Origin: Mycoplasmopsis felis ATCC 23391
GTDB taxonomy: Bacteria; Bacillota_I; Bacilli_A; Mycoplasmatales; Metamycoplasmataceae
NCBI RefSeq assembly: GCF_000701865.1
Contig: NZ_JNKA01000004.1
Location: 1-45,098, forward strand
Reading direction: 5' to 3'
DNA: 45,098 nt
Position numbers and translations under genes: made by a program
Shown here: piece by piece, positions 1-11,521 of the stretch
How positions within the stretch are numbered: the stretch's first letter is position 1
Layout of the letters: each line of letters begins with the position of its first letter
The notes under the pieces: model-generated
Seen by the model: the letters and a program-made list of their open reading frames with translations, nothing else
Told to the model about the DNA's origin: nothing
The model's database searches: none

Positions 1-94
1 CTTCTGAAATACCAGAAGAAGTTGGAATTACATCGATTTGACCTTTTAAAGATAAGGAAAATATATATTTAAATTCATTTTGTTTTGGCATAAG
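1..94. repeat. Terminal direct repeat, left copy (within hsdS)
   Basis: These 94 bases are identical to 45005-45098 at the other end of the window. Both copies lie in the second half of an hsdS gene and in the same reading frame. The sequence therefore closes on itself, either as a circle or as an assembly-graph path through a repeated hsdS segment. Confidence 0.97.
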
Positions 95-374
95 GTTAAA
101 CAACATAAATAATTATTATATAAACTTCCTTGCATACAACTTAAGAAACAATGAACTAAGAAAAGACATAGTTTTACTTGCTCAAGGTATTTCAAGATTT
201 AATATATCTAATAGAAGATTTATGAAACTAAATATTCTATTACCGAATATTTCCGAACAACAAAAAATCGGAGATTTTTTTAGTAATATTGATACCCTAA
301 TCAATCTTTACAATTCCAAACTCAACAAACTTAAACAAATCAAAGAAGGTTTATTACAAAAAATGTTTGTATAA
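1..374 (+). CDS. hsdS: Type I restriction specificity subunit HsdS, 3' part
   Basis: This is the C-terminal 124 codons of an S subunit, which gives a type I methyltransferase or restriction enzyme its DNA target. Reading starts at base 3, because the first two bases belong to a split codon. The piece covers the end of the second target recognition domain and the closing conserved helix, where EQQKIGDFF and the stretch ending LLQKMFV are the usual S-subunit C-terminal signature. UGA is read as Trp near base 39. The first 94 bases are identical to 45005-45098. Joined there, the frame continues unbroken from the ATG at 44131 to give a 415-aa protein. No type I hsdM or hsdR lies next to it, so its partner is unknown. 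A strong hairpin follows the stop codon. Confidence 0.9.
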
Positions 375-411
375 GACTAATATCTGTATAATCAAAAGAA
401 AGTAAATAAAG

Positions 412-451
412 AAACAAAAACATAGAACCATTAAGTTCTATGTTTTTGTTT
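412..451. terminator. Bidirectional intrinsic terminator between hsdS and permease
   Basis: A perfect 17-bp inverted repeat (412-428 and 435-451) surrounds a 6-nt loop CATTAA. Both flanks are rich in T on the transcribed side, so it can stop the plus-strand hsdS and the minus-strand permease operon. It touches the permease stop codon at 451-453. Confidence 0.9.
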
Positions 452-1947
452 TAATCTTGTTGTTTTAACATAACTAGTTCGTTAAATGATTTAATTAAAT
501 TTCTTTTATTTATTTTTAATTCTAAGTAGTAATTAATAAATGGTAATGATATAAAAGTAAATAAGAAGATTACATATAATAAAATTGGTAAATAAGCAGG
601 TATTTTATTGCTTTGGTTATCTAAAAACAATCCTCATCCTGCTGGATTGGTTTTAGATAAATCACTTAAGAATTCTATGTTTATAACAACAAAAGCAATT
701 TCTATAATAGTAATCCCTATAATTGTAGTTATAGCAGTTATATAGTATAAATATTTATTCATTTTTGTTGTTTCACTAAATTTGTTTCTTTTAATTGTAT
801 AAAGTAAAATAACAATTGCATAAATACCAAAAAAGAAAACAGTAGTAAAGTTTGAAATCCCATCAATTAAGATATCTGAATTAAGAACTATAGATGGAAT
901 AAATATAATAAGTGATCATAATGTCATTATTATACCCATATAAATAAATGTAGTTTTTGTATAACCAAATTTATTTTTTAATTTAGTTGAGCCAAACAAC
1001 AAATTACTATTTATTAAATTTCTAATTTCATTTGTAAAACCAGAAGATATACCATTAATTACACCAAGTGTTGAAATAATTAAAAAGAAGAAAATAATTG
1101 GTGTAACATATTTAGCTGCAGATACACTAATAGAATCAGCTATTAATGTTCCTATAAAACCAGCATTATGGAATATTGAAGATAAAGCAATTAATGTGTA
1201 TAAAATGGTTACAAATACTAATCCTACTAAAATAACTTTAGGTAATGTTTTTGACGGATTTTTTGTTTTATGTGATAATGACCCAGATACTAAAAATGCA
1301 TCATAAGAAAATAATACAAAAGGTAGTGCTGCAATTATTCCCTTAATAGTAAATGAATTTTTTAAAAATGCATTCATTCCATCTGCATTGTGGGTATTAG
1401 GGAATAAAATACCTATAAATAAAGCAAAAATAAGAGGTATGAATTTAATAATAGTAACTATTGATTGTAAATAACCACTAACTACAGTTGATAAATAATT
1501 TAATACTATAAACATTAACATAATAACAAAACCAACTATTATATGAACATATATTGGTATATTTTTAAAATTTAATGTAGTTATAGTACTAAGAAACTGA
1601 AAGAATATTTCTGAAAAGAAAAGTCCTAATACAGTTGCTAAAATACCTCAATAAAATAAGGTATAAGAAGTAGCAGCAAAATATCCAAACCTTGCTTTAC
1701 CTACTTTATACGCTCAATTACTTAAACCCGTTAATTTTGTGTTTTTAAATGAACCAATTTCAGCAAAACTTAGAGCTGCTGTAATTGAAATTATTCCACC
1801 GATTATTCAAGCTAGTAATCATGATAGACCATCACCGTTTACTGCTCTAGATATCCCTCCGTTTTTAAAGAAGATACCAATTCCTACTACAGATCCTATT
1901 AACATCATTAACGAAAGAAAGAATCCAATTTTTTTATTTTTATTCAT
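451..1947 (-). CDS. APC-family amino acid permease
   Basis: A 498-aa integral membrane protein of the amino acid-polyamine-organocation superfamily, probably importing an amino acid or peptide-derived substrate across the single membrane. The first helix carries GSVVGIGIF (residues 18-26), the substrate-backbone-binding G-x-x-G-x-G-I/V pattern of APC transporters. About 12 hydrophobic segments follow. In-frame UGA codons read as Trp, for example in LSWLLAWIIGG, confirm code 4. The start ATG lies 1 nt after the stop of the NIF3-like gene, so it is the last gene of the glyS-dnaG-rpoD operon and probably translationally coupled. The substrate cannot be told from sequence. Confidence 0.88.
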
Positions 1948-1948
1948 A

Positions 1949-2719
1949 TTATATATTCCTATATGGTTGTTTAATTTTCTTGACAATAACCTTTAAATCA
2001 GGTAATTCATTATTTAGTTGTTCTTGTAAATCAAAAGCAAAAACTTCTTCGTCTAAATGAGGGATTTCTAAAATATTTGCTTTTATTTCTTGATAATTAA
2101 TTCAATCACTTCATTTTAAATCACTTGTAATAATTAAATCAATTCCATTTAAAACTAGTTGATTGATTTGTCCTATATATCCAGAACCACTTAAAAAACA
2201 GATTTTTTTAAATTTTTGATTATAATTGATTACATTTGTTCTAAATTCACTTAATAAAAGTTTTTCTTTTATTAAGTGAGAAATTTCATCTATAGTAAAT
2301 TCTTTATTTATAGTTGCACTATATTTTTCAGAATTACTATCATAAAAATCAAGTAAATCTAAATATTTAACTATTTGATAAGAAGTACCATATAAAGCAC
2401 TATCATAATTAGTATGTAATGAATAAGAAGTAATTTGATGTTTTCTTAATTGTTTAATAATTTCTCTTTTATATGGTGCTTTAGTATCTTCGTCTTTTAA
2501 ATGTTCTTCAAATAAAAAAGGATGATGACTAATAATTAAGTTACAATTGTTTTTGATTGCACTTTGTAAAACTTCAGAAGTTAAGTCCATAGCTAAAATA
2601 ACACCAGTAATTTTTTTATGTTGTTGTGTTTTAACAGAATATCCAGAAGGGTCTCAAGGTTCTTTGTTTTGTAATGGATATTTAAGTTCAAGATATTCAA
2701 TAAATTTCTTTAGTGTCAT
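1949..2719 (-). CDS. NIF3-like (DUF34) dinuclear metal protein
   Basis: A 256-aa member of the NIF3/YqfO family, conserved metal-binding proteins often labelled GTP cyclohydrolase 1 type 2 homologues whose true reaction is unsettled. The metal ligands are visible: H65 and H66 in SHHPF, D106 in HTNYD, and H221 and E225 in HLDEE. It lacks the PII-like insertion found in longer homologues. The ATG lies one base after the rpoD stop codon, and its own stop is one base before the permease ATG. It sits directly downstream of rpoD in this operon. Confidence 0.88.
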
Positions 2720-2720
2720 A

Positions 2721-4157
2721 TTAATATCTTAAAAAGTCTTTTAAATTTTTTCCATACTTAGGACTATTTTTAAGTTTTCTTAAAATTTTATTTTCAATTT
2801 GACGAATTCTTTCTTTAGAAACTTTTCTTTCTACTGCTAATTCATCAAGACTGTGAACTCTATATCTTTGCCCATTTGCATCAGAACCAATTCCATAACG
2901 TCTACAAATTAGTTGCTTTTCATCATTTTCTAATTCTGTATCTATCATAGTTAATAACAACCCTGTTAATTCTTCATTAGCAGCAAAATCAATAGGATTA
3001 ATAACTGCTTCATCTTTAACAAAATCACTAAAAGATGAATCATTTTCTTTACCTACTTGTTTATCTAATGAGATAGGGTCCATATTAATTCTTTTAATAT
3101 GACTTACTTTATCTGCTGTAAATTCGCCACCTAAACGATCTGCTATTTGTTGGATGGTAGGTTCAATTCCTAATTCATGTTGTAATTCGCGTTCAATTTT
3201 TGATACTTTATTTATTGTTTCTACCATATGTACAGGTACTCTAATAGTTCTAGCTTGGTCTGCAACAGCTCTTGTAATTGCTTGTCTAATTCACCAAGTA
3301 GCATAAGTAGAGAATTTATAACCTTTGCTTACATCAAATTTTTGAACAGCTTTCATTATTCCCTGATTTCCTTCTGAAATCAAGTCTATGAATGATAAGC
3401 CTCTATTTTTATATTTTTTAGCATTATTGATAACTAAACGTAAATTACGTAAAACTAATTTATCTCTAGCTCTTTTACCTCTAAAACCACCTTTTTCAAT
3501 TTCATTACATAATTTTTTTTCTTCAGCATCATCGAGAAGTTTTCCATACTTCCCAATCCAACGCATGTACCATTTTACAATATCATTAGTTTCAGTTAAT
3601 TTATTAGTAAGATTTTTAGTTTTCTTAGTTTCTGCTTCTAAAAGAGTTGTTTGAGTACTATGGAATTCAAAGTTAAAATCACTAATATCATTATCATCTT
3701 CTAATAATGAATTATCATAATAATTTTCTTCTTCATCTTCTGCTTCTTCTTCCTCATCTTCTTCTTCATTTTCGTTATCTTGAGGAATATCTTTAATATT
3801 ATCTAAATCATAATGAATTTCTTCACCATTTTCTTCATCAGATTCAATAAAATCATCATCTTCATCAATTTTTTGATTGAAATCTACTTCATCATCTTCC
3901 ATCTCATTTTTTTTATTTTTAGAAGTAAAGCCTTGGAAATCATCAAACGAAACATCATCTAAATCACCAAAATCAGAGTGATTTTCCATTATTTTTTCAT
4001 TAATTAGTTCACTAAAAAATAAGTTTGAATCTTCTTCATTTACAAAAATGTTGTGTTTATCCAGTAAATCAAAAACTTCTTCTTGCGAAAGAGTCTTTTT
4101 TTGAAGAATTTTCATATCTTTTTTTAATAACTTTATTGTGCTTTTAAATTCAGACAT
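2721..4157 (-). CDS. rpoD: RNA polymerase primary sigma factor (sigma A)
   Basis: A 478-aa housekeeping sigma factor that directs RNA polymerase to -35/-10 promoters. Residues 1 to about 60 resemble region 1.1. Residues about 70-165 are a very acidic, low-complexity spacer. Regions 1.2 to 2.4 follow, with [20 protein letters not shown] and the FSTYATWW segment, where W289 is a UGA codon, then region 3. Region 4.2 is the helix-turn-helix around [19 protein letters not shown] (about 435-465). The dnaG-rpoD order is the classical macromolecular synthesis operon. The Shine-Dalgarno AGAGG lies inside the end of dnaG, one base separating the two genes. Confidence 0.97.
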
Positions 4158-4158
4158 A

Positions 4159-6078
4159 TTACCTCTTTTCTAATTTTATTTTGATATTTTTGTATTTTTC
4201 TATTGAGTTAATATAATTACTAAAAGTTTTAGGATTTACTGAACCTACTTCTAAAACAAAATTGTTATATTCTTTTTTTGCTTCTATAACAATTGGAAAT
4301 AAAGGAATAGAAGCTCGCTCTTGAAAACCATTGTTTATTTCATTTTCTTTTTCTATTCAAAATTCATTGAATTTTTCAGTTAATTCATTTGTATTTCTTT
4401 GTTTTTTTATTTTTATAAAAGTTTTAAGAACTTCTGATTTTAGTTCTTTTATTTTGTTTTCTATATTTATATTTTCATATGCTTTTTGAAAATTTTCATA
4501 AATATTTTGACTAATTTTGTCATTAATATCTTTGTTAAAACTTCTTACTTTAATAAATAAATCTCTAATTTCTTCAGGTTGAGTAAAAAGATTTTTACAA
4601 TTTTCATCTTCTAAAAATAAATTAGAAAAATCATTATTCATTATCATAAACATTAAAAATCTCAACCTTTTTAATTCATTGATTGATTCTAAAAATTTAT
4701 CTTTATCTACGTTTTTGGTATTTTGTGGTAATTGACCATAAATATCAAATGCATAATCATTAGAACTAATAAATGAATTATTTAAATAAGTATTATCATC
4801 TATATAAGAATTTACTTTTAATTCATATTTGTAATCAGATAAAAATTTATTTTTAAAATAATTTTGTATATCATTATCATAATAATTTAAATAATCAGTA
4901 AATTCGTTTGCAAGAGTTTTAATTGTGTTTATATCAGAATTCTGATTAACATTTAAAATATTTTTTAATGAGTTATAAATTCATTCTATTGCAATTTTAG
5001 AAGAATTTATTAATTCAATTAAAATATCTTTTCCATTTTCTTTTAAAATCTCGTCAGCGTCTTTTTCATATGGATTTCTGATTACTTCAATATTATTAAT
5101 ATTATTACTCAAAAGAAATTTTAAAGTTTTAAGTGTTGCATTTAAACCTGCATTATCGTTATCTAAAAACAACTTAATTTTTTTATTCTTTAACAAATAT
5201 AAATGTTCTTTTGTTAAAGAAGTACCCATTAAAGCAACTACATTAAAAATATCTGCTTGATAACAAGCAATAACATCTAAATATCCTTCAACAATAATAA
5301 TTTCATTAGAATTATTGCTGAATTCAAAGAAATTATGATAATTGTATAATAACTTAGACTTATTAAAAAAGATGGTTTCTGAAGTATTAATGTATTTTGG
5401 TAAGTTTTCTTTATTTAAAATTCTTCCTGAAAAACCTACAATCTCACCAAATGAGTTTCTTATTCCGAACATAATTCTATTTCTAAACAATTCATTTCCT
5501 GAATCATTGATTAATCCAACTTTTAGCAGTTGTTCAGGTGAGTAATTTAATTTAGTAATTAAATAATTAGATAATGAATTATTATCTGGAGCAAAACCGA
5601 TATCAAATTTATCAATAATATCACTTTGATATATTTGTCTATGTTTTAAATAATTAATAGCATCTTGATTTTTTATTAATTGAGTTTTGTAAAAAGCATT
5701 AGCAGCTTTTAAGATTTCTAATAATTCTAATTCAGTTTCATTGTATTTGCTAGTGAAATTAGAATTATTTTTAAATTCTTCAAAGTTAACATCCATTCCT
5801 AGTTGATTTGCTATATATTCTAGCGATTGGATAAAAGACATATTTTCTTTATCTCTTAAAAACTTTATTGCATCGCCACCTTTTCCACAAGGAAAACATT
5901 TATAAATGTTTTTGGTAGGATTGACCATAAAGCTCGGACTTGAATCTTGATGGAAAGGACATAAACCTACATAATTGTTCCCTTTTTTAGACAAAGAAAC
6001 AAAATTAGAAATAATATCAACTATATTTACTTGAGAGATAATTGAATTATATAATTCAGTTGGAATTGATTTGTTCAT
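4159..6078 (-). CDS. dnaG: DNA primase
   Basis: A 639-aa primase that makes the RNA primers for lagging-strand synthesis with the replicative helicase. The N-terminal zinc ribbon has ligands C40, H43, C61 and C64 (CPFH...CFPC). The catalytic core includes the TOPRIM segment with EGYLD and the acidic FLDNDNAG motif. The C-terminal third, including many Asn/Lys-rich stretches, would be the helicase-interaction region and is poorly conserved in mycoplasmas. In-frame UGA codons occur at 4981 and 4357. The start is preceded by a strong AAGGGGG and lies 18 nt after glyS. Confidence 0.96.
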
Positions 6079-6096
6079 TATCCCCCTTTTTACAGA

Positions 6097-7461
6097 TTAT
6101 AAATATTTGTCTATTTGATTTATTGAAATTCTGATTTGTTCCATTGAATTTCTATTTCTTAATGTTATAGTTTGGTCTTCTAAGGTCTGGTAATCTACAG
6201 TTAAACACCAAAAAGTTCCTATTGCATCTTGACGACGATATCTTTTTCCTATTGAACCTGTTTCATCATAATTTACAGAAACACCTTTGTCAATTAATTT
6301 GTTGAATATTTCAAGAGCAGGTTCTGAAAGTTTTTTAACAAGAGGTAATATAGCAATTTTATATGGTGCTATGTGTAGCGGAAAATTTAATACTATTCTA
6401 CTATCGTTTTGATCTAATTGCTCTACATTGTATGCTTGACAAATAACAGCTAACATTAATCTATCTAGTCCTATGCTAGGTTCAATTACATAAGGAGTTA
6501 TTTTAGTATTAGTGTTTGGGTCTAGGTAATCTAAATTTTCACCAGAAGCTTTTGAATGTGATAATAAATCGAAATTAGTTCTGTTTGCAATCCCTAATAA
6601 TTCACCTCAACCAAAAGGGAAGTTAAATTCAATATCTGTTGTACCTGCTGAATAATGAGATAATTCTTCTTTTTCATGCGATCTGATTTTAATATTTTCA
6701 GAACTTAAACCTAAATCTTGAACAAATTTACTTGATTTATTAATATAATATTCAAATCAATGTTCTGCTTGTTCAGGCAAACAGAAAAATTCTAATTCCA
6801 TTTGTTCAAATTCACGTGTCCTGAAAATAAAATTACCAGGAGTTACTTCGTTCCTAAAACTTTTTCCTACTTGACCTATCCCAAAAGGTAATTTAGACCT
6901 TGTAGTTCTTTGTACGTTTTTGAAATTTACAAAAATTCCTTGAGCAGTTTCTGGTCTTAAATAAATTTTAGATTTATTTCCCTCAACAACACCTTGTTGT
7001 GTTTCGAACATTAAATTGAATTGTTTGATTTGACTTCAATCAGTTTTACTGTTTTCATATTCTTTTAAATTTTCATTTAAATATTGAGTCATTTCTTCAT
7101 TTGACATTTTCTCAGGAATTAAATTAGGATTTATTTCTTGAATTAATTTATCAGCTCTATATCTTTTACCATTAACTTTATTTTCAATTAAAGGATCACT
7201 AAAATTTCCTACATGACCACTTGTTATTCAAACTTGTGGATTCATTAAAATTTTGCTATCAATTAAAAAATTATTAGTTTCTTTAAGAATGAATTCTCTT
7301 TTTCAAAAATCTTTAATATTTTCCTTTAATAATGCACCTAAAGGACCATAATCTCATGTATTTGATAAACCACCATATATTTCGCTTCCTTGGTAAACAA
7401 AACCAAAATTTTTTAGGTGATTTACAATCTCTTGCATGTCTTTTTTCTTAGTGTTAAACAT
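6097..7461 (-). CDS. glyS: Glycyl-tRNA synthetase (homodimeric, class II)
   Basis: A 454-aa glycine-tRNA ligase of the eukaryote/archaea-like single-chain type. Class II motif 2 lies around [11 protein letters not shown] and [20 protein letters not shown]. Motif 3 is [11 protein letters not shown]. The anticodon-binding domain begins near [14 protein letters not shown]. The insertion after SDPLIENK has no cysteine, although many relatives carry a zinc knuckle there, so metal binding looks lost. It is the first gene of the operon. A TATAAT box ends 8 nt before the ATG and no Shine-Dalgarno is visible, so the mRNA is probably leaderless. An internal ATG at codon 9 is a less likely start. Confidence 0.95.
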
Positions 7462-7469
7462 ATTTGGTA

Positions 7470-7475
7470 ATTATA
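7470..7475 (-). promoter_or_regulatory. -10 box of glyS operon, leaderless start
   Basis: On the minus strand TATAAT lies with 8 nt between it and the glyS ATG at 7461. The expected transcription start therefore falls within 0-3 nt of the start codon. No good -35 is visible. Confidence 0.7.
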
Positions 7476-7521
7476 CTATTTTATTATTTATAAATAAATA
7501 AACTATTCTATTCTTTCATAA

Positions 7522-7549
7522 ACAAAAAAACACCATAAAGATGTTTTTA
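7522..7549 (-). terminator. Terminator of the coiled-coil protein gene
   Basis: On the minus strand AAAACATC, a short loop and GGTGTTTT form an 8-bp stem with one G-T pair, followed by a T run. It overlaps the stop codon of the upstream gene and insulates the glyS promoter. Confidence 0.75.
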
Positions 7550-8881
7550 GTAATATGTAGGTATATAACCTAATCATAATAAGAATACTAAAGCAATTAA
7601 GATTGAGAAAGCAAACGATAATAATAAAATTGTTCAGAATAGATATCAATTAGATATTGATTCTTCATCTTTTACTTTTGTAACCACAATTTCTTCTTGT
7701 TTTTGTGATACACCTGTATTAACAACAGCTGGTGTAGATTGTACTACTTTTTCTACAATAACTTCCTTAATAACTTCTTTTTCTACTACAAAAGGATTTT
7801 CATTTTTAACTTCATCTTGGAAGTAGAATAAGTGAGTTTGAGTTTTTACTTCTTTTGCATAGATAGCGAATGTATAGTCTTCTTTAGACACAAAAGCAAC
7901 GTGTTTTTTATCAAATAAAACATATGATAATTCTTGTGCTAATCTCGCGTTTTCACCACAAGGTTTTACAAAATAAACAAAGTTTTGTGGGTTGTTTTCT
8001 ACTTCGTTTGAAGCAACAACTAATTTAGATAGTTTAGAAATAGAATCTGAAAGAGACTTAACAACAAATTTGTAAACTTTTTGTAATTTTTCATCTAATA
8101 ATTCTGAATTCAGTTCTTTTGACAATTCAAAAACATTTGTTAATTGTTTTTTAATAACATTTAATTCTTCAGGAGATGTAATTACTTGATTATTAATAAT
8201 GCCTGCGATTTTTTCTAATTTTTGTGAGTAAACAGCTAGTGCATCAAATTGTGTTTGGAATTCTAAATCTCTTACATAAGCAAATTTAACAACTTCTTTT
8301 TTGGTATTATCAATAACTTTAACAACTTCTTTTACTACTTCTTTAACTTCAACTTCTTTTTTAATTTTTTCTTCAATAATATGTGTAGGAATTTTAGAAG
8401 CTTTTTCTCTTAATTCTTTGTTTTCTTTTTGTAATGCTTCGATTTCTGTATCTTTAGCTGATTTTTTTCTTTCAATTACAAATTCATCATCTAGTGGGAA
8501 GTATGTTCTATGGTCATTGATTTCTTTAAAATCAATTACTGTTTTTAAATATTGATTTGCACCATTACTTCTAAGACCTGTTCCTGGGTCCACACAAAAT
8601 TCTTCTAAAATATCTGATTCTAAAACATTACCATCGAATTTTTCAACATTAACTTCAAATTGGTATTCGTTTTCTTTATTTTCTGAAATAAAAATCCCAC
8701 CAAACACTTTTTGTTCTGTTTGGAATCAAGTAGCACAATCATATCCTAATGAAATAAATCAATTCATTGCATCTTTACGTGATTTAAAGTGTGCTAAATT
8801 TGTTTTAACTTTTGGGTGTTTTAATATTCAAGGGTAAACCTTATCTTGGCTTGGTTTGTATAAACATAATAAACGTTTCAT
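7547..8881 (-). CDS. Unrecognised coiled-coil protein with C-terminal membrane anchor
   Basis: A 444-aa protein I do not recognise. Residues 1 to about 60 form a small domain with W, K and aromatic residues. A second possible globular part runs to about 140. Residues about 150-200 are a charged coiled coil with K/E/V repeats such as KKEVEVKEVVKEVVKV. A middle helical domain and a beta-rich segment around NFVYFVKPCGENARLAQ follow, then a second K/E/V stretch near 385. The C-terminus is one hydrophobic helix (WYLFWTILLLSFAFSILIAL) ending 10 residues later, so the bulk is cytoplasmic and tail-anchored. AGAGGA precedes the ATG. The gene is monocistronic, with its own terminator. Role unknown. Confidence 0.85.
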
Positions 8882-9079
8882 ATGTCCTCTTTTTCTTTGT
8901 TTTATTTAATTTAATTTAGTTGAATAATTTATATTATTTTCGTTTAGTATTATTATATAATAATAAAAAATTTAATAATTTAAATTTTCGATATTTTTAA
9001 TTGCTAATTTTACAGGAAAAAAATAATTTTCAATTAAATAAATTATTTTTTTATTTTAATTAGGTAATTTAAGGTAAAA
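8882..9079. promoter_or_regulatory. Divergent intergenic promoter region (coiled-coil gene / uvrC)
   Basis: A 198-bp AT-only-like spacer between two divergent genes. TATAAT boxes occur on both strands around 8952-8961 (the sequence there is nearly palindromic), suiting the minus-strand gene. For uvrC, AAGGT lies 6 nt before the ATG, but no convincing -10 can be singled out among the many AT hexamers. Confidence 0.4.
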
Positions 9080-10837
9080 ATGACAAATAAATTAATCGAT
9101 AATAAGTTATATACTTCAATAAATCAAAATGTTCCTACAAGCCCTGGTGTTTATCTTTGAAAAAATAGTTCAGGTGAAGTTGTTTATGTAGGTAAAGCAA
9201 TTAATTTAAGAAAAAGAATGAAACAATACTTTGAAGGTCATACAAATTCTTGATTAACGCCAATAATGATGGAAGTTATTTGTGATTATGATTTTATAAT
9301 AGCAAAAAGTGAAAGAGATGCTTTTGCTTTAGAACTAAATCAAATCAAAAAATATAATCCAATCTATAATATAAAACTAAGAGAAAAGAGAAATTATCCT
9401 TATTTTGTTTTTAAAATTCAAAAAAACGAATTAGATATCAAAATATTAAGTGAAATAAAAGATAAAACAAAATATGATTATAAATTTGGTCCTTTAACCC
9501 CAAATACTCAATATAGTGATTTTTTAGATATATTGATTAATTATTTTTTATATAGTGAAGGATTAAAAATAATTAATCAGGATAATACTTATTGAAATAA
9601 TAAATTGGATTTAATTAAAAATATTTTTACCTTTAAAGATGATTGGTTTTATAAAGAACTACAAAAAAGAGAAATTTGATTTTCAGACAATATGAATTTT
9701 GAATGAGCTTTAAAATATAAAAAAGGTCTTAATTTTTTAGACAAAATTAAAGAAACTCAAATAACAGAAATATCTAATATGCAAATACTACACTTTTTTG
9801 CATTTGAAAAATATAATGACAAAGTATTTATTTCAATTCGATTTTATCAAAATGGTTCATTAATATTTGTAGAACATATTAATAAAGAATGAAAAGGAAT
9901 AATTTCTGATTTTATTGAACAGTATTTAAATAATTTTTATTTAAATATAAATTATAACCCTAATAAAATACTTATTGATTGTATTTATAAAGACAACGAA
10001 TTGATGTTTAATGATTATATAAATTCAAAAATATTTTATCCACAAAAAGGTATTTTAAAACAAATTATAGATAATCTAAATGAACAAAATCATTCAATAG
10101 TAATGGTTAAAAACAAATATATGAATAAAAACAATTTAAATAACATTTGAATTGATATCCAAAATTCCTTGAATTTAAATTCACTAAACAGAATTTTTAT
10201 TTTTGATAATTCATTTATTAATAATAAAAAAGAATTATGCGGTGTAGTTGATGTTTATGACCAAACAGGATATGTTAGAAAAATGTCTAAAGTTAATAAT
10301 TTAGAAAAGTATAAATTAAATATGATTAAACAATCAGATGTTCAATTTACTTACTATAATGCTGCTTGTTATCTTAATTCAAACATTTTATATAAAATAA
10401 AAGAAGATGATATTTTTATAGCTGATGGTTCAATACAACAAATTAAAGAGATTAAAGAAGCATTAAAACAATTTGATTTAAATAATAAAGTATTTGGTTT
10501 AGTAAAGAACGACTATCACAAAACAGATAAATTAATAGATGAAAATGGAAAACAAATCAAAATAGATGATATAACCTTCAAATTCTTAAGTTCTATCCAA
10601 GAAAAAGTAGATAAAAGAGCAAAGTTTTATTTAAATAAAAACAAAAACAACAATAATAATAAATCTAGTTTATTAAAAATAAAAGGAATAGGGAAACAAA
10701 CAGAAAGCAAACTATTAAATTACTTTAAAACTTTTGAAAAAATTAAGAAAGCTAAATTTTCAGAAATCGAATTAGTAGTAGGAAAGAAATTTGCTAAATT
10801 AATTTACGAAGAATTAAATAAAGAAGAATCAAATTAA
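9080..10837 (+). CDS. uvrC: Excinuclease ABC subunit C
   Basis: A 585-aa nucleotide excision repair endonuclease that makes both incisions with UvrAB. The N-terminal GIY-YIG domain (about 18-95) shows SPGVYLW, VVYVGKAINLRKRM and the following Glu region. The C-terminal RNase H-like domain keeps the D-D-H triad: the Asp of IFDNS, the Asp of IADGS and the His of KNDYHKTDKL. A helix-hairpin-helix (LLKIKGIGKQTESKLL) ends the protein. The middle UvrB-contact region is hard to see and the protein is slightly short for the family. Several UGA codons encode Trp. Confidence 0.93.
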
Positions 10838-10987
10838 TGTAATTTGAGTTTTGTTCAAATTTATAAACATATATAGTTTATAATTAAAAATATAAATTAA
10901 TAATTTAGTAAATTTTAATTTCTAAATTACTTATTTTTTATAAAAGAAAACAATTTTAAATGCAAATTTATTATAAAAAGGAAAAAT

Positions 10988-11521
10988 ATGTTGAATGTAG
11001 TCTTATATGAACCAGAAATTTGCCCTAATACAGGAAATATCATAAGAACTTGTTTTGCTCTGGGTGCAAAATTACATATAATCAAACCTATTGGATTTGA
11101 TTTACATCCAAAGTATTTAAGAAGATATGGCGCAGGTAGAATGTTATCTGATATACCTCATGAAATACATTCTAGTTATCAAGAGTTTTATAAAAAATAT
11201 AATGATAAAAAAATTATTTATATAACTAGATATGGTTTAAAAAAATATACTGATTTTGATTATAAAAAAATATATAATCAAAATCAAGAAATATGACTTA
11301 TGTTTGGAAGAGAATCTACAGGTATAGAAAAATCTATCCTGACTAAGAATATAGATAATTGTGCAAGAATACCAATGGTATCTGCTATGAGATCTATTAA
11401 TTTAGCAAATTCTGTGTGTATTATAGGTTTTGAAGTAATGAGACAATTGGATTTTATGGACTTATCATTATATGAAGTTGAAAAGGGAAAAAATTATTTG
11501 AAGGAATTAATTAATGACTAA
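10988..11521 (+). CDS. trmL: tRNA (cytidine/uridine-2'-O)-methyltransferase TrmL
   Basis: A 177-aa minimal SPOUT methyltransferase that 2'-O-methylates the wobble base (position 34) of leucine tRNAs. It shows the family signature EPEICPNTGNIIRTC near the N-terminus, the knot motif FGRESTGI, and a final RSINLANSVCIIGFEVMRQ. A UGA at 11297 encodes Trp. AAGGAAA precedes the ATG. It is the first gene of a seven-gene operon and overlaps the next gene by 8 nt. Confidence 0.93.

Noticed and set aside
1739-1996. Plus-strand open frame opposite the permease gene
   Set aside because: It is a low-complexity mirror of the permease frame, which has a clear family match, in-operon start and conserved motifs.
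10036-10044. Perfect DnaA box TTATCCACA
   Set aside because: It is single and lies inside uvrC coding sequence, with no second box nearby, so it gives no support for an origin.
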